Program-made: the position numbers and the translations under genes
Part shown: positions 1-8,558 of the stretch, in pieces
Layout: the number at the start of each line of letters is the position of its first letter
How positions within the stretch are numbered: position 1 is the stretch's first letter
The notes under the pieces: generated by a model
Database searches by the model: none
Told to the model about the DNA's origin: nothing
Seen by the model: the letters and a program-made list of their open reading frames with translations, nothing else
From: Candidatus Enterococcus willemsii
GTDB lineage: Bacteria > Bacillota > Bacilli > Lactobacillales > Enterococcaceae
Direction of reading: 5' to 3'
Length of the DNA: 64,000 nt
Assembly (NCBI RefSeq): GCF_009933335.1
Contig: NZ_MAEL01000054.1
Location: forward strand, 62,001 to 126,000

Positions 1-333
1 TTGTAATTCTTCAGATGAATCAGCTTCACCGCTGACAACAACATACGTGCTTTTTGGAAATTGAATGATACGAGTTGCTTCAGGTAACGTTTTTTCAGTT
101 AAGACACCAGCATAATGCATCATTTTGTTGTCATAAGCTTCATTTACCGCAAAAATATAGTCATTATCAGCTAATTCTTTTAACTTTGTTAATGTCCCAT
201 CTTGTGTGACTTGTTCCCAGAAATCATGTTTTTCTTTGGTGATACCTGCAAAATCAGTGTAATCACTTTTTAATTCCACACCAATTCCTAAAACAGTGAA
301 GGCTTCTTTTTCTACTAATTGATAGTTTGACAT
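1..333 (-). CDS. GyrI-like effector-binding domain protein (3' end outside window)
   Basis: Partial gene: the start codon is at 333 and 111 codons are readable before the window edge cuts it. The protein begins MSNYQLVEKEAFTVLGIGVE and continues with a mixed alpha/beta pattern typical of the AraC effector-binding/GyrI-like fold, a small-molecule binding module; no DNA-binding domain precedes it, so it would be a stand-alone ligand-binding protein. It is divergent from a WYL-type regulator (start 435) with about 100 bp between, an arrangement often seen where the regulator controls the neighbour. Family call is from the sequence pattern; ligand unknown. A single-domain protein of about 150 residues is expected if complete. 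Confidence 0.6.
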   Translation of the reverse strand, partial: MSNYQLVEKEAFTVLGIGVELKSDYTDFAGITKEKHDFWEQVTQDGTLTKLKELADNDYIFAVNEAYDNKMMHYAGVLTEKTLPEATRIIQFPKSTYVVVSGEADSSEELQ

Positions 334-362
334 AACAATTCCTACTTTCTTTAGATAATTTG

Positions 363-417
363 TTGTATTTCTCTTTGATATCTTTATACTAAAGCTAAAC
401 CATGTCAAAAAGTGACA
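363..417. promoter_or_regulatory. Divergent promoter region with TGTCA-N5-TGACA inverted repeat
   Basis: On the plus strand TTGTAT (363-368), a 16-base spacer and TATACT (385-390) form a plausible sigma-A promoter for the WYL regulator. Downstream, TGTCA (403-407) and TGACA (413-417) are perfect inverted arms five bases apart. The left arm also gives TTGACA on the minus strand (403-408), a good -35 for the GyrI-like gene, although its -10 is weak. The repeat is therefore placed to act as an operator on both genes; binding by the regulator is an inference. Confidence 0.5.
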
Positions 418-434
418 CTATTTAAGGAGATTGT

Positions 435-1373
435 ATGAAAAAGACAGAAAGAATAAATACAATAATGAGATATATCAATAATCGCGCCCATTTTACGATT
501 TCAGAAATTATGTCTGAATTTGCTATTTCACGTTCAACAGCTATCCGTGACCTTCGTGAAATTGAACAAATGGGGCTACCGCTCATAGCAGAAGTCGGGC
601 GTGATGGTGGGTACTCAGTATTACAAAATTCCTTTTTACCAAGTGTCCACTTTACGGATGATGAAGTAAAGGCACTGTTTATTGCTTTTATGGCAACACG
701 TAACCAGCAACTTCCTTATTTAAAAAGTCGCCAATCGTTATCAGAAAAACTGATAGGCTTGCTCTCAGAAAATCAACAAGATGAGCTGGTTTATTTGAAT
801 GAAGTACTCCTGTTTGAAGGGACAAATCCCTACAATCCTGATTTACTTGATTTAACGGATTTACCTGATCCAACTTTGGAGAAACTGATTCAAGCGTTAC
901 TGAAAGATCGCTATCTGATTTGTACCTTTACCACCGGAAAGATTGCTTTGTATTTAGTCCATTTATACCAACAAAAAAGCGCGTGGTTTATTGAAGGAAT
1001 CATTATCGAAACTAGAGAAAAACACGTCTTTGCGGTCGAAGAATTAATCGATATTGCAGTTTTTGAAGGTAAACATCCTAAAAATATAGCCAAAAACTAT
1101 GTTGCTGCACCAATCAATCTTATTTTAACTTTAGAAGCCAAGGCGATTGCACAATTTAAAAAGTATCACCCATTCCGTTTGACCTTAGCATATTTAAACC
1201 CATTTCAAACGAAAGCACGTTTAGAAACAGTTGTTGGCACCAATCCAGAAGAAGTGAGTGAGATGGTTAATTGGTTACTATTTTTAGGAGAAGATTTATA
1301 CATTGAGCGGATGCCTGATGAAATTCGAGAGGAATTGATACGGCGAACAAAGAAACACCAAAGTGTGCTGTAA
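435..1373 (+). CDS. YafY-type HTH-WYL transcriptional regulator
   Basis: A 312-residue cytosolic regulator. Residues about 5-60 form a DeoR/HTH_11-type winged helix (ISEIMSEFAISRSTAIRDLR, then a G-GGY turn), and the remaining part is the WYL-type ligand-sensing region seen in YafY-like proteins, although the literal W-Y-L triplet is not evident here. An AAGGAG ribosome site lies 8 bases before the ATG. It is divergent from the GyrI-like gene, with an inverted repeat between them that may be its operator. The last codons lie inside the stem of a rho-independent terminator. Target ligand cannot be read from sequence. Confidence 0.75.
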   Translation: MKKTERINTIMRYINNRAHFTISEIMSEFAISRSTAIRDLREIEQMGLPLIAEVGRDGGYSVLQNSFLPSVHFTDDEVKALFIAFMATRNQQLPYLKSRQSLSEKLIGLLSENQQDELVYLNEVLLFEGTNPYNPDLLDLTDLPDPTLEKLIQALLKDRYLICTFTTGKIALYLVHLYQQKSAWFIEGIIIETREKHVFAVEELIDIAVFEGKHPKNIAKNYVAAPINLILTLEAKAIAQFKKYHPFRLTLAYLNPFQTKARLETVVGTNPEEVSEMVNWLLFLGEDLYIERMPDEIREELIRRTKKHQSVL

Positions 1374-1393
1374 GACACACCTTGGTGTTTTGT
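1353..1393. terminator. Rho-independent terminator, probably bidirectional
   Basis: AAACACCAAAGTGTG pairs with CACACCTTGGTGTTT across a short loop that includes the stop codon of the WYL regulator, and TTTTGTTT follows. The converging PTS gene ends at 1407, and its strand also has a short T tract after the stem, so the hairpin can serve both genes. Confidence 0.8.
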
Positions 1394-1406
1394 TTAATCA
1401 AAAGAA

Positions 1407-3281
1407 CTATTTGTAAATATTTAGTACCGTTTCACCCGCTGTAACTTGTTGTTTATTTAACTGCTCAATGCGAGCAAATTCTGTGTGATTGGTAAAGATA
1501 ATGGGTGTGGTTGTTTCCAATCCAGCAGCTTTAATTTGTTCCAAGTCAACGTTGACTAATGGGGTACCAACTTGAATAGTGTCACCAGTTTTTACTAGCG
1601 TCTCGAATGGCGCACCGTCAAGTTTGACCGTATCTAAACCGATATGAATTAATAGTTCTAATCCGTCTTCTGAACGCAAACCAAAGGCATGTTTGGTTTC
1701 AAAGACCATTTCTACGGTACTGTTAATCGGGGAGACAAAGGAGCCATCTGCTGGCACAATCGCCAGACCTTCACCCATTGCACCACTAGCAAACGCTTGG
1801 TCGTTAACTTGAGCGAGTGGAATGACTTGTCCATTAACAGGTGCAGAAAATTCAAGGATTGTATCCGTATCTTTAGCGATAGTTGTTGTTGGATTGTTTT
1901 TTTCATTCTTTTCTTCGGTTGTATGATCTTTGTAAAGAATGTAGGAAATAATAAAGGTAATCACAATACTAATTGCCGCACCAATAGCTGCATGAATCAA
2001 GTGATACAATGTGTCGTCGCCAATATAACTTGGCAAGGTTAATAAACCGGGAGAGCCGCCTGAAAAGTTTTTAACACGCATAATTCCCGCATATAAACCA
2101 CCGAATCCACCACCAATCATGGCTGCATATAAAGGTGTTTTAAAGCGTAAGTTAACGCCATATAGTGCAGGTTCTGTAATCCCAAATAAAGCTGTTAAAC
2201 CAGAAGAAAAAGCTAATTGCTTAATTGTAGAATCTTTTGATTTCAATCCGACACCAATCGCAGCTGCACCTTGACTGACATTCGAAGCTAACATCCCTGG
2301 ATAAATAACAGAATCGTAACCAGAAGTCATCCGATTATTAATACCAATTGGAACTAAGCCGTAATGAGTACCTGTTGCCACAAACAGTGGAGTGAAAGCT
2401 CCAATCAATAATGGAACAATCCAAGGACTAAATGTTTCCAATGCTTTGATACCAGATGAAATTAATTCACTAATAAAATAGCCTAGAGGTCCAAGCACTA
2501 CAAGTGTTACAATACCAACAATGAAAATCGTAATTAATGGTTTCGTAAAGAATTTGACTGCTTTAGGAGATACTTTATCAGCTAGCGGTTCGACATAAGA
2601 TAAAAACCAAACAGCTAAAATAATTGGAATAACTGAAGATGAATAGCTAACAGCTGTAATGGGTAAATTAAATAGACGAATGGCGCCTCCAGATTCTTTA
2701 ACAGCTTCTACCATACCAATAAAGTTTGGATGAAGTAAAATTCCTCCGACCATCATAGACAGATACATATTGGCTTTAAATTTAACAGCAGCAGAAGCAG
2801 CTAATAAAATTGGCAAGAAGTAAAAGGCAGAGTCGGCCATAAAGTTTAAGATTTGATAACTTTGGCTTTCTGGAGTGAGCCAATTTAAAACAACTAATAA
2901 AGAAAGAACCGCTTTTAACATCCCTGAAGCTGTGATTGCAGGTAAAATTGGTGTGAAAATACCGGTAATCGTATCGATTACTTTGGCAACCATCCCACGG
3001 TTGTCAGGTTCATCATTTTTAGGGCTATCTGTAGCAATAGATGTCTGAGCTAAGACCTCTTTATAAACACTTCCTACGTCACTTCCGATAATAATTTGAT
3101 ACTGACCACCTTTGTTTACGACACCAGCAACACCTGCCGTGTTTTTTAAAAGCGATTCGTTGGTCTTGGAATCATCTTTTAAATTGAAGCGTAATCTTGT
3201 TGCACAATGGGTTAAAGAAGCGATATTTTCTTCTCCACCAATATTTTCAATAATGGTTTGTGCTAAATCTTTGTAATTCAT
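1407..3281 (-). CDS. bglP: PTS beta-glucoside-type transporter, EIIBCA
   Basis: A 624-residue membrane permease that phosphorylates a glucoside during uptake. Order of domains: EIIB (1-85) with phospho-Cys26 in THCATRLRF, EIIC (about 100-450, many hydrophobic helices, GITEPALYGV loop), and EIIA (about 480-624) with the phospho-His near 546 in LIHIGLDTV. The length and B-C-A order are those of BglP/BglF. AGGAGGAG precedes the ATG. It lies downstream of a BglG-type antiterminator gene on the same strand, and a RAT/terminator element sits between the two, so uptake is probably induced by substrate through antitermination. An aryl-beta-glucoside such as salicin or arbutin is the likely substrate; the exact sugar is inferred from family and neighbour only. 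Confidence 0.88.
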   Translation of the reverse strand: MNYKDLAQTIIENIGGEENIASLTHCATRLRFNLKDDSKTNESLLKNTAGVAGVVNKGGQYQIIIGSDVGSVYKEVLAQTSIATDSPKNDEPDNRGMVAKVIDTITGIFTPILPAITASGMLKAVLSLLVVLNWLTPESQSYQILNFMADSAFYFLPILLAASAAVKFKANMYLSMMVGGILLHPNFIGMVEAVKESGGAIRLFNLPITAVSYSSSVIPIILAVWFLSYVEPLADKVSPKAVKFFTKPLITIFIVGIVTLVVLGPLGYFISELISSGIKALETFSPWIVPLLIGAFTPLFVATGTHYGLVPIGINNRMTSGYDSVIYPGMLASNVSQGAAAIGVGLKSKDSTIKQLAFSSGLTALFGITEPALYGVNLRFKTPLYAAMIGGGFGGLYAGIMRVKNFSGGSPGLLTLPSYIGDDTLYHLIHAAIGAAISIVITFIISYILYKDHTTEEKNEKNNPTTTIAKDTDTILEFSAPVNGQVIPLAQVNDQAFASGAMGEGLAIVPADGSFVSPINSTVEMVFETKHAFGLRSEDGLELLIHIGLDTVKLDGAPFETLVKTGDTIQVGTPLVNVDLEQIKAAGLETTTPIIFTNHTEFARIEQLNKQQVTAGETVLNIYK

Positions 3282-3312
3282 TTTTTTCTCCTCCTAATTA
3301 AAATAATATAAA

Positions 3313-3378
3313 AAAGACCTAAATATCCCTTATCAGAGATATTTAGGTCTAGCCCACAAATTCAATGGTAACAATCCT
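3313..3378 (-). promoter_or_regulatory. RAT antiterminator site plus conditional terminator before the PTS gene
   Basis: Read on the minus strand, GGATTGTTACC (3367-3377) starts a ribonucleic antiterminator whose 3' side (GGGCTAGACC) overlaps the left arm of a strong hairpin: GACCTAAATATC / GATATTTAGGTC (3316-3349) followed by a T tract. This mutually exclusive layout is the hallmark of BglG/LicT-type control. The RAT overlaps the end of the antiterminator gene itself. Confidence 0.85.
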
Positions 3379-4216
3379 AATCGATATTGGTTATTCTTCT
3401 AATATGAATCGTTAAATAAATCAATTCATCTTCTTCTAATTCACGATTAAATACGTTTTGTACATAATTATTAATTTTAATTGCACAAGCATATTCCTTC
3501 GTGTATTGCTCTTTAATTTTTAACATAAACTGAACAGTCTCTAAATCATTCAGACGAACATCGCTAAACAAACGTTGAACAAAAAATTTCAGATGGGTCA
3601 CAAAACGTTCGTAATTCAATGAATATTCATCAATTTCAATATTAAAATGATATTTTACGATATTCAATATGTTTTGGATAATTTCTGTCATTTCAGCAAC
3701 TTGCGCAATTTCTTTCATATCCAAATTTGCATTGACGATATGAAAGGCAATAAATCCCGCTTCATCTTCAGGGAGTTCTACACCTAAACGCTGCCGAATA
3801 ATCGAAAGGGCTTCTTTCCCAATCAAAAATTCATGATTATAGAACCGTTTAATTTCCCACAGTAAAGCATTTTTTAGCACAATCCCTTCTTTACTACGTT
3901 CAATCGAATAATGAATGTGATCGGTAAGTGTCAGAAAAAGGCTATCACTAAGTTTTTTGCCAAGAGAAACTCTTGCAAAGCTGATAATTTCGTTGGCGAC
4001 TTGAATATGCTCAATAGGAATTTCAGACAACATTTGCGTTAGCTTGTTGACGCTCCATTCTTGTGTGATAACATAAGTCTTTTCGATTGCTGTCTCATCA
4101 ATCGTGTCACCAATTTTTTTATTAAAGCCGAGTCCTTTGCCCATTACGATTATTTCATTGTTTGCATTATTTAATGAAACAACGATGTTATTGTTGATAA
4201 TTTTTTCAATAACCAT
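3377..4216 (-). CDS. bglG: BglG/LicT-family transcriptional antiterminator
   Basis: RNA-binding antiterminator of 279 residues. It starts MVIEKIINNNIVVSLN, the CAT RNA-binding domain (1-60), followed by PRD1 (about 65-170) and PRD2 (171-279), whose conserved histidines (DHIHYS, AFHIVN, VTHLKF, LTIHIRR) are the sites phosphorylated by HPr or the cognate EII. The open frame extends upstream to a TTG at 4225, but the AGGGAG ribosome site is ten bases before the ATG at 4216 and abuts the TTG, so ATG is chosen. It is transcribed ahead of the EIIBCA gene, with RAT sites in its own leader and after it. Sugar-free EII would inactivate it by phosphorylation. Confidence 0.9.
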   Translation of the reverse strand: MVIEKIINNNIVVSLNNANNEIIVMGKGLGFNKKIGDTIDETAIEKTYVITQEWSVNKLTQMLSEIPIEHIQVANEIISFARVSLGKKLSDSLFLTLTDHIHYSIERSKEGIVLKNALLWEIKRFYNHEFLIGKEALSIIRQRLGVELPEDEAGFIAFHIVNANLDMKEIAQVAEMTEIIQNILNIVKYHFNIEIDEYSLNYERFVTHLKFFVQRLFSDVRLNDLETVQFMLKIKEQYTKEYACAIKINNYVQNVFNRELEEDELIYLTIHIRRITNID

Positions 4217-4257
4217 AATGAACAAGCTCCCTAATATTTTTTCGTTTATTTGAGTAT

Positions 4258-4289
4258 AGCTCGCTTCATGTAAAGCGGTAACAATCCCA
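4258..4289 (-). promoter_or_regulatory. Leader RAT site of the bgl operon
   Basis: The minus strand reads GGGATTGTTACCGCTTTACA then TGAAGCGAGC, starting within about ten bases of the predicted transcription start. The GGATTGTTACC core repeats exactly that of the second RAT at 3367-3377. GCTT/AAGC can pair as its apical stem. No typical T-tailed terminator is obvious before the start codon, so the mode of action of this copy is less certain. Confidence 0.7.
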
Positions 4290-4294
4290 CGGAT

Positions 4295-4324
4295 ATTCTA
4301 GCACGCAATAAGTAAGAATGTCAA
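4295..4324 (-). promoter_or_regulatory. Promoter of the bgl antiterminator-PTS operon
   Basis: TTGACA (4319-4324), an 18-base spacer and TAGAAT (4295-4300) preceded by TG one base away (extended -10), read on the minus strand. It directs transcription into the leader RAT. Good match to a sigma-A promoter. Confidence 0.75.
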
Positions 4325-4342
4325 TGTTCAAAAAAATAAGTG

Positions 4343-4882
4343 TTAGAACGATGAATCAGGTTCTTGTAAAAAGGCGAGTTCCTCTGCTGTGGAACTTCTT
4401 CCGAGAGCTTCGTTACGATGTGGGTAGCGACCAAAACGTTTGATAATCGCGTAGTGTTTTTTTTCATACTCAAAGTTGCTCTCTAATTCAGGTTGGTCAA
4501 ATAAAATCATCGCTTTATTATGAATCATCAAAGATTCTGAATGCATAAAAGGCATATATAAGAAGGCGAGTTCTTCTTTGGTTAATTCTACAAGATCGGG
4601 TGCTTGTAAGGCTTCTTGTGCTAGGACTAAAGCCATACCATCATAGGCAAAAGCTTGTGCCGATTGCCGATATAAATTCCGCGAAAATTGATCAAGAACA
4701 ATGATTTCTGCTAAACGTCCATGAATGGTCTCACGCCATTGAACACACTCACCAGCAGCAGCTTGGCGATGGACATGTGCAAAACGTTGGCGAATCAATT
4801 GATCAACTTCTGTACTATTGTACCAGTCAGTAGGTGTTAATTCATTGAACCAAAAGTGAAGAATTTCTTCTGGACGCATCAT
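4343..4882 (-). CDS. DUF924 family protein
   Basis: A 179-residue soluble protein starting MMRPEEILHFWFNELTPTDW, with the conserved family blocks RLAEIIVLDQFSRNLYR and HSESL. DUF924 proteins form an all-alpha TPR-like fold; no activity is established that I would assign. Its start codon directly follows the stop of the upstream esterase gene (4883), so the two are probably cotranscribed. No terminator is seen between its stop and the bgl promoter 20 bp downstream, so read-through into the bgl operon is possible. Confidence 0.8.
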   Translation of the reverse strand: MMRPEEILHFWFNELTPTDWYNSTEVDQLIRQRFAHVHRQAAAGECVQWRETIHGRLAEIIVLDQFSRNLYRQSAQAFAYDGMALVLAQEALQAPDLVELTKEELAFLYMPFMHSESLMIHNKAMILFDQPELESNFEYEKKHYAIIKRFGRYPHRNEALGRSSTAEELAFLQEPDSSF

Positions 4883-5464
4883 TTAATTTCCCCCTAGTTG
4901 TTTTTGAATGGCTACGATTTCTTGTTCACTCAATTCATGACCACTATCTGTAAATAGCAACGTTGTATTAGGAAAAACGACTTTTAGCTCTTCGCTTAAT
5001 TTAAGGACCTCTCCAGGAAGGCTCATTGTATCTTGGGCACCAACTGTTAATAAGATGGTTGTATCGCTCGACCGATTGAAAGAATAGACGAGACGACTAG
5101 GATGCAGTAGAATAACGGTATCAGCAATCGTAGGTTCTTGTTCTAATAGACCTAAAATAAAGTTGGCGCCATTTGAATAACCGATAAAAATTACTTCTTG
5201 ATAATCTTTTTCAAGAGAGGGCCAATCCTTTGTCAAAAAAGCTGAAACATGTTGTTCGAAATCACGTCGATCTAATTGACCATTGTCCAATGGTGCAAAA
5301 AAACGTCGTTGTGCTCCTTCCGAAACAGGGCCACGAAAGCTCAATAAAGACGCAGCAGGAAATAGTTCTGCGACAGTAGTCAACAATTGATACTCATTGC
5401 CACCAGTGCCGTGAAAAGCTACGACAAGTTGGTTATTTGTTCCAGCTTGAAAAAAAGAATCCAT
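4883..5464 (-). CDS. Phospholipase/carboxylesterase-like alpha/beta hydrolase (MhqD-like)
   Basis: A 193-residue cytosolic serine hydrolase. The nucleophile elbow GYSNG places Ser97; Asp145 (GAQDTM) and His176 (SGHELS) complete the triad, and the oxyanion loop is AFHGTGGNE near residue 18. Length and motifs fit the YtpA/MhqD-like dienelactone hydrolase/phospholipase group. It is divergent from a VOC protein whose start is only 32 bp away; in Bacillus, MhqD- and MhqO/E-type partners respond to quinones and electrophiles. That role here is an inference from family pairing. The 32-bp gap holds both ribosome sites, so at least one promoter must lie inside the opposing gene. Confidence 0.75.
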   Translation of the reverse strand: MDSFFQAGTNNQLVVAFHGTGGNEYQLLTTVAELFPAASLLSFRGPVSEGAQRRFFAPLDNGQLDRRDFEQHVSAFLTKDWPSLEKDYQEVIFIGYSNGANFILGLLEQEPTIADTVILLHPSRLVYSFNRSSDTTILLTVGAQDTMSLPGEVLKLSEELKVVFPNTTLLFTDSGHELSEQEIVAIQKQLGGN

Positions 5465-5496
5465 AGGGAAACCTCCTAATAGAAAGGAATTTTATT

Positions 5497-6471
5497 ATGT
5501 CTGCACGTATTCACCATATCTCGATTATTAACCGCTTTATCCGTCCGACATTTGACTTTTATCATAATACACTTGGTTTGAAATTACTAATGAAAACAAT
5601 CAACCAAGACGATCATACCATGTACCACGTCTTTTTCTCCGATGACCGTCAACGAATTGGTACAGAAGTGACTTTTTTTGAAGTACGAGAAGGGAATAAC
5701 TACTTTTTTGGAACAAACACAATAGAACGAACAATTTTTAAAGTACCGACGGTGGCTTCTCTTCGTTTTTGGGAAAGTTATCTTGAAGAACAAGGTGTTT
5801 GCCAGTATGGTATTGAGAATTTCAACGGACGACCAATGTTACGTTTTGAAGGTCCGGATGCCACTCAATTAGCAATGGTTCCATTAAGAGAATTTGAACA
5901 TGCGACGGATTATTTTCCTTATCAAGAAAGTGCCATTCCAGTGGAACATGCTATTTTAGGGATTGATGCTATTCAATTACGTGTCCAGTATGCTGATGCG
6001 ACCGAAAAAGAATTGTTGCCATTAGGTTGGAAGAAAAAAGCAGATGCTCGCTTTTTTGCAAACCAACACCGAGTGACGATTTTAGAAAATCAAGATAGTC
6101 AGTTTTATCAAGAAGTTCATGTCATTCAAGACCGTGAAAATCCAATTGCCATTGATGGGATTGGGAGTGTTCACCATGTTGCATTTGGTGTATCAAGTAT
6201 TATTGACCTTGAAATGATTGATACACGTTTAAATCAGCGTAATTTTATTAATTCTGGAATCAAAGACCGTGAATTCTTTCAATCGCTTTATTATCGCGAA
6301 CCCAATCAGTTGTTGATAGAAGTCGCTACAGAAGAGGGGCAGCTCGATGCCAAGGCGTATGAAAACCAAAGTTCAAATTTTGATGATATTCCATTGTATT
6401 TACCACAATATTTGAGCTTTGTCCGTGAACAAGTCGAGCAAACATTAGCTAACCAACAACATGAAGAATAG
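5497..6471 (+). CDS. VOC-family ring-cleaving dioxygenase-like protein (MhqO/MhqE type)
   Basis: A 324-residue two-module glyoxalase/bleomycin-resistance/dioxygenase protein. The N-terminal half opens ARIHHISIINRF and the second half has SVHHVAFGV and LLIEVATEEG, the His, His and Glu positions that bind metal in this superfamily. Length matches the putative ring-cleaving dioxygenases adjacent to quinone-stress esterases. AGAAAGGAA supplies the ribosome site. The gene is followed nine bases later by the start of a GntR regulator, so the two are likely cotranscribed. Substrate is unknown; an aromatic or quinone is inferred. Confidence 0.75.
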   Translation: MSARIHHISIINRFIRPTFDFYHNTLGLKLLMKTINQDDHTMYHVFFSDDRQRIGTEVTFFEVREGNNYFFGTNTIERTIFKVPTVASLRFWESYLEEQGVCQYGIENFNGRPMLRFEGPDATQLAMVPLREFEHATDYFPYQESAIPVEHAILGIDAIQLRVQYADATEKELLPLGWKKKADARFFANQHRVTILENQDSQFYQEVHVIQDRENPIAIDGIGSVHHVAFGVSSIIDLEMIDTRLNQRNFINSGIKDREFFQSLYYREPNQLLIEVATEEGQLDAKAYENQSSNFDDIPLYLPQYLSFVREQVEQTLANQQHEE

Positions 6472-6480
6472 GAGTTCGTG

Positions 6481-7188
6481 ATGAAAAAACGTGAATTCAT
6501 TATTCAGGATTTGTTAAGTAAGATTTATCAAGAACAATTTATAGAAGGCAAATTACCACCACAAAGAACATTAGCAGAGTTATATGGTGTTTCGCGATTC
6601 ACTATCCAACAAGCAATTAAAAATCTTGAAGAAATTGGTGTCGTACGTGTTGTACAAGGTTCTGGAATTTTTGTTCATGAGAAATGGGTTCAAAATCCAT
6701 TAATCTTTAATTCGCTCACTCGTACACCTTATGATCGAATTGATTCAAAAATGTTAAGTTTGAGAAAAACGAAAGCTACACCAGAAGAGCAACAGATTTT
6801 TCAGTTAAATCAAGAAGATGAGATTTGGACTTTTGAACGTTTACGGATTGTCAATTATAAGATTGAACAGTTAGAAGTTTCAAAAATGCCTGTTTCATTA
6901 TTTCCAGACTTATCCAGAGAAGTAATCGAACACTCGATTCAAGGATATGTTGAGAAAAAGGGGTATAGAATTTCACATTATATTACAAGCTATCTCCCAA
7001 TCACAATTTCGAAAGAAAAAGCCGCTATTTTGCTATGTAAAAGAGGAACACCTGCAATGAAAATTGAAAATCGAGCCATTTTAGAAAATGGTCAACTTTT
7101 TGAGTATAGTGAAATTATAGCGATTGATTATTCTGCAACGTATATTCGTCCTTTTGATCGTGAAATACATCGCTCTAGAATAGATTAA
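6481..7188 (+). CDS. GntR-family regulator with UTRA domain
   Basis: A 235-residue repressor-type protein. The N-terminal winged helix (1-68) carries KLPPQRTLAELYGVSRFTIQ and the ...GVVRVVQGSGIFV wing of the GntR family; the rest is a UTRA ligand domain that usually binds a sugar phosphate. The frame opens at a GTG (6478), but AGGAG lies at a better distance from the ATG at 6481. It overlaps closely with the VOC gene upstream but functionally more likely controls the dehydratase and PTS genes just downstream, whose shared intergenic region contains palindromes. Confidence 0.82.
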   Translation: MKKREFIIQDLLSKIYQEQFIEGKLPPQRTLAELYGVSRFTIQQAIKNLEEIGVVRVVQGSGIFVHEKWVQNPLIFNSLTRTPYDRIDSKMLSLRKTKATPEEQQIFQLNQEDEIWTFERLRIVNYKIEQLEVSKMPVSLFPDLSREVIEHSIQGYVEKKGYRISHYITSYLPITISKEKAAILLCKRGTPAMKIENRAILENGQLFEYSEIIAIDYSATYIRPFDREIHRSRID

Positions 7189-7246
7189 ACTACCCAAACG
7201 ATAGGCTGTTTACAACAGTGACTCTCTATCGCTTGGGTAGTTTTTT
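7188..7246. terminator. Bidirectional rho-independent terminator
   Basis: ACTACCCAAACGATAG pairs with CTATCGCTTGGGTAGT (one wobble) around a loop and is followed by TTTTTT. It lies between the converging GntR and RspA-like genes and overlaps both gene ends by a few bases. Confidence 0.85.
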
Positions 7247-8447
7247 AAGGTGTCACAATAGTACCATCGGGAGTCCGACTTTGTGTCCATTCATGAGGAC
7301 GATAAACAACAGGAAATTCTTCAGCCAGTTCTTCGTTAAAAGTTACGCCAATACCAGCTTGTTCAATTGGATAAAAGAATCCTTTTTTTGGTGTAGGAAT
7401 ATTTCCGAAAATGTTTTGTGTGTTGTCAGGAACATCAATATTTTCTTGAATAGCTGCATTGTGCAAATGAATGTTTAGATGTGTGTTCACTGCTAACCCT
7501 ACAGGAGAGATATCAGAAGGTGTATGCCAAGCTATTTGTATTCCCATAGCATCACAAAAATGAGCCAATTTTAAAGCTGGTGTGATACCACCAATCTGTG
7601 AGACATGTGCACGCATAAAATCAATTTGCCTATTTTTAACAATTTCTTTCCATTCCATAGGGTTATTGAATAACTCTCCTGTAGCAATCGGAGTAGTCGC
7701 TTGGCTACGTAATTGTGCCAACCAATCATTTTGAGTCGGTGGCAAAATATCTTCTAAAAAAAATAGATGATACGGTTCAGCTGCTTTAGCGAAACGGATA
7801 GCTTGATTGGGATGCAAGCGTTCGTGTACATCGTGTAACATTTGAAAGCGATGACCATATCTGTTTTTAATTGCTTCAAACATACGTAATGTCGTATCCA
7901 TATATTCTTCTTGATTAAAATATGAACCTGGAATTGGCTGCTCAGGTGTTTGTAGGTTAGTAGGGTTTCCACCGTAAAAACCTAGTTGACAGCGAATGTA
8001 TTGATACCCTTCGTCTAAAAAATGATCAATTTCTTGATAAAGTGTATCTAAATTATCAGCAACTGCATGAGTATAGGCTGGAATAGCGGTCCGAGCTTTT
8101 CCACCTAATAATTGATATAGGGGCATATCTGCTAGTTTTGCTTTAATATCCCAAAGCGCCATATCGACACCTGAAATTGCGTTATTTAAAACAGGCCCAT
8201 TACGCCAATAAGAGTTTACATTCATTACCTGCCATATGTCTTCAATTTGATTCGCATCACGTCCAATTAATAATGGTTTTAAATAGTCATCAATAGCAGA
8301 TTTAACTGTTAAAGGACGAAATTGAAATGTAGCGCAACCTAGTCCTGAGATATCTTTATTTGTTTCAACTTTTACAATAACTAAATTGTGTCGATCAGGC
8401 TTAATTGCAAAACTTTTTATATCCGTGATTATAGTAGGTGTCATCAT
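7245..8447 (-). CDS. Enolase-superfamily dehydratase, RspA/ManD-like
   Basis: A 400-residue mandelate-racemase/muconate-lactonising type TIM-barrel enzyme. The N-terminal capping domain (1-115) is followed by the barrel with metal-site blocks [17 protein letters not shown] and ATGELFNNP, and the catalytic IAWHTPSD histidine, in the order and spacing of RspA/D-mannonate or D-gluconate dehydratase relatives. Members of this subgroup often have weak or no activity on the sugar acids tested, so the substrate should not be assumed. It is divergent from a complete PTS permease and convergent with the GntR regulator, suggesting a module for a sugar or sugar-acid derivative. ATG codons at 8447 and 8444 are both possible behind AGGAGTG. 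Confidence 0.8.
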   Translation of the reverse strand: MMTPTIITDIKSFAIKPDRHNLVIVKVETNKDISGLGCATFQFRPLTVKSAIDDYLKPLLIGRDANQIEDIWQVMNVNSYWRNGPVLNNAISGVDMALWDIKAKLADMPLYQLLGGKARTAIPAYTHAVADNLDTLYQEIDHFLDEGYQYIRCQLGFYGGNPTNLQTPEQPIPGSYFNQEEYMDTTLRMFEAIKNRYGHRFQMLHDVHERLHPNQAIRFAKAAEPYHLFFLEDILPPTQNDWLAQLRSQATTPIATGELFNNPMEWKEIVKNRQIDFMRAHVSQIGGITPALKLAHFCDAMGIQIAWHTPSDISPVGLAVNTHLNIHLHNAAIQENIDVPDNTQNIFGNIPTPKKGFFYPIEQAGIGVTFNEELAEEFPVVYRPHEWTQSRTPDGTIVTP

Positions 8448-8489
8448 TTTTCACTCCTGTTTTCTTATAAAGAAATTAGTTACAAGACT

Positions 8490-8519
8490 ATTGAACCATG
8501 GATAATAGAACGCTGTCAA
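8490..8519 (-). promoter_or_regulatory. Putative promoter of the RspA-like gene
   Basis: On the minus strand TTGACA (8514-8519) is followed after 18 bases by TTCAAT (8490-8495) with TG one base before it. The -35 is perfect and the -10 poor, so the call rests on the extended -10 and position. Confidence 0.4.
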
Positions 8520-8558
8520 TTTGGCCTAAAAAAATCTGTTTATAAGCTAAAATTTCAG

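Noticed and set aside
4270-4283. Possible cre site GTAAAGCGGTAACA in the bgl leader
   Set aside because: It deviates at the first two positions and its bases are explained by the RAT sequence.
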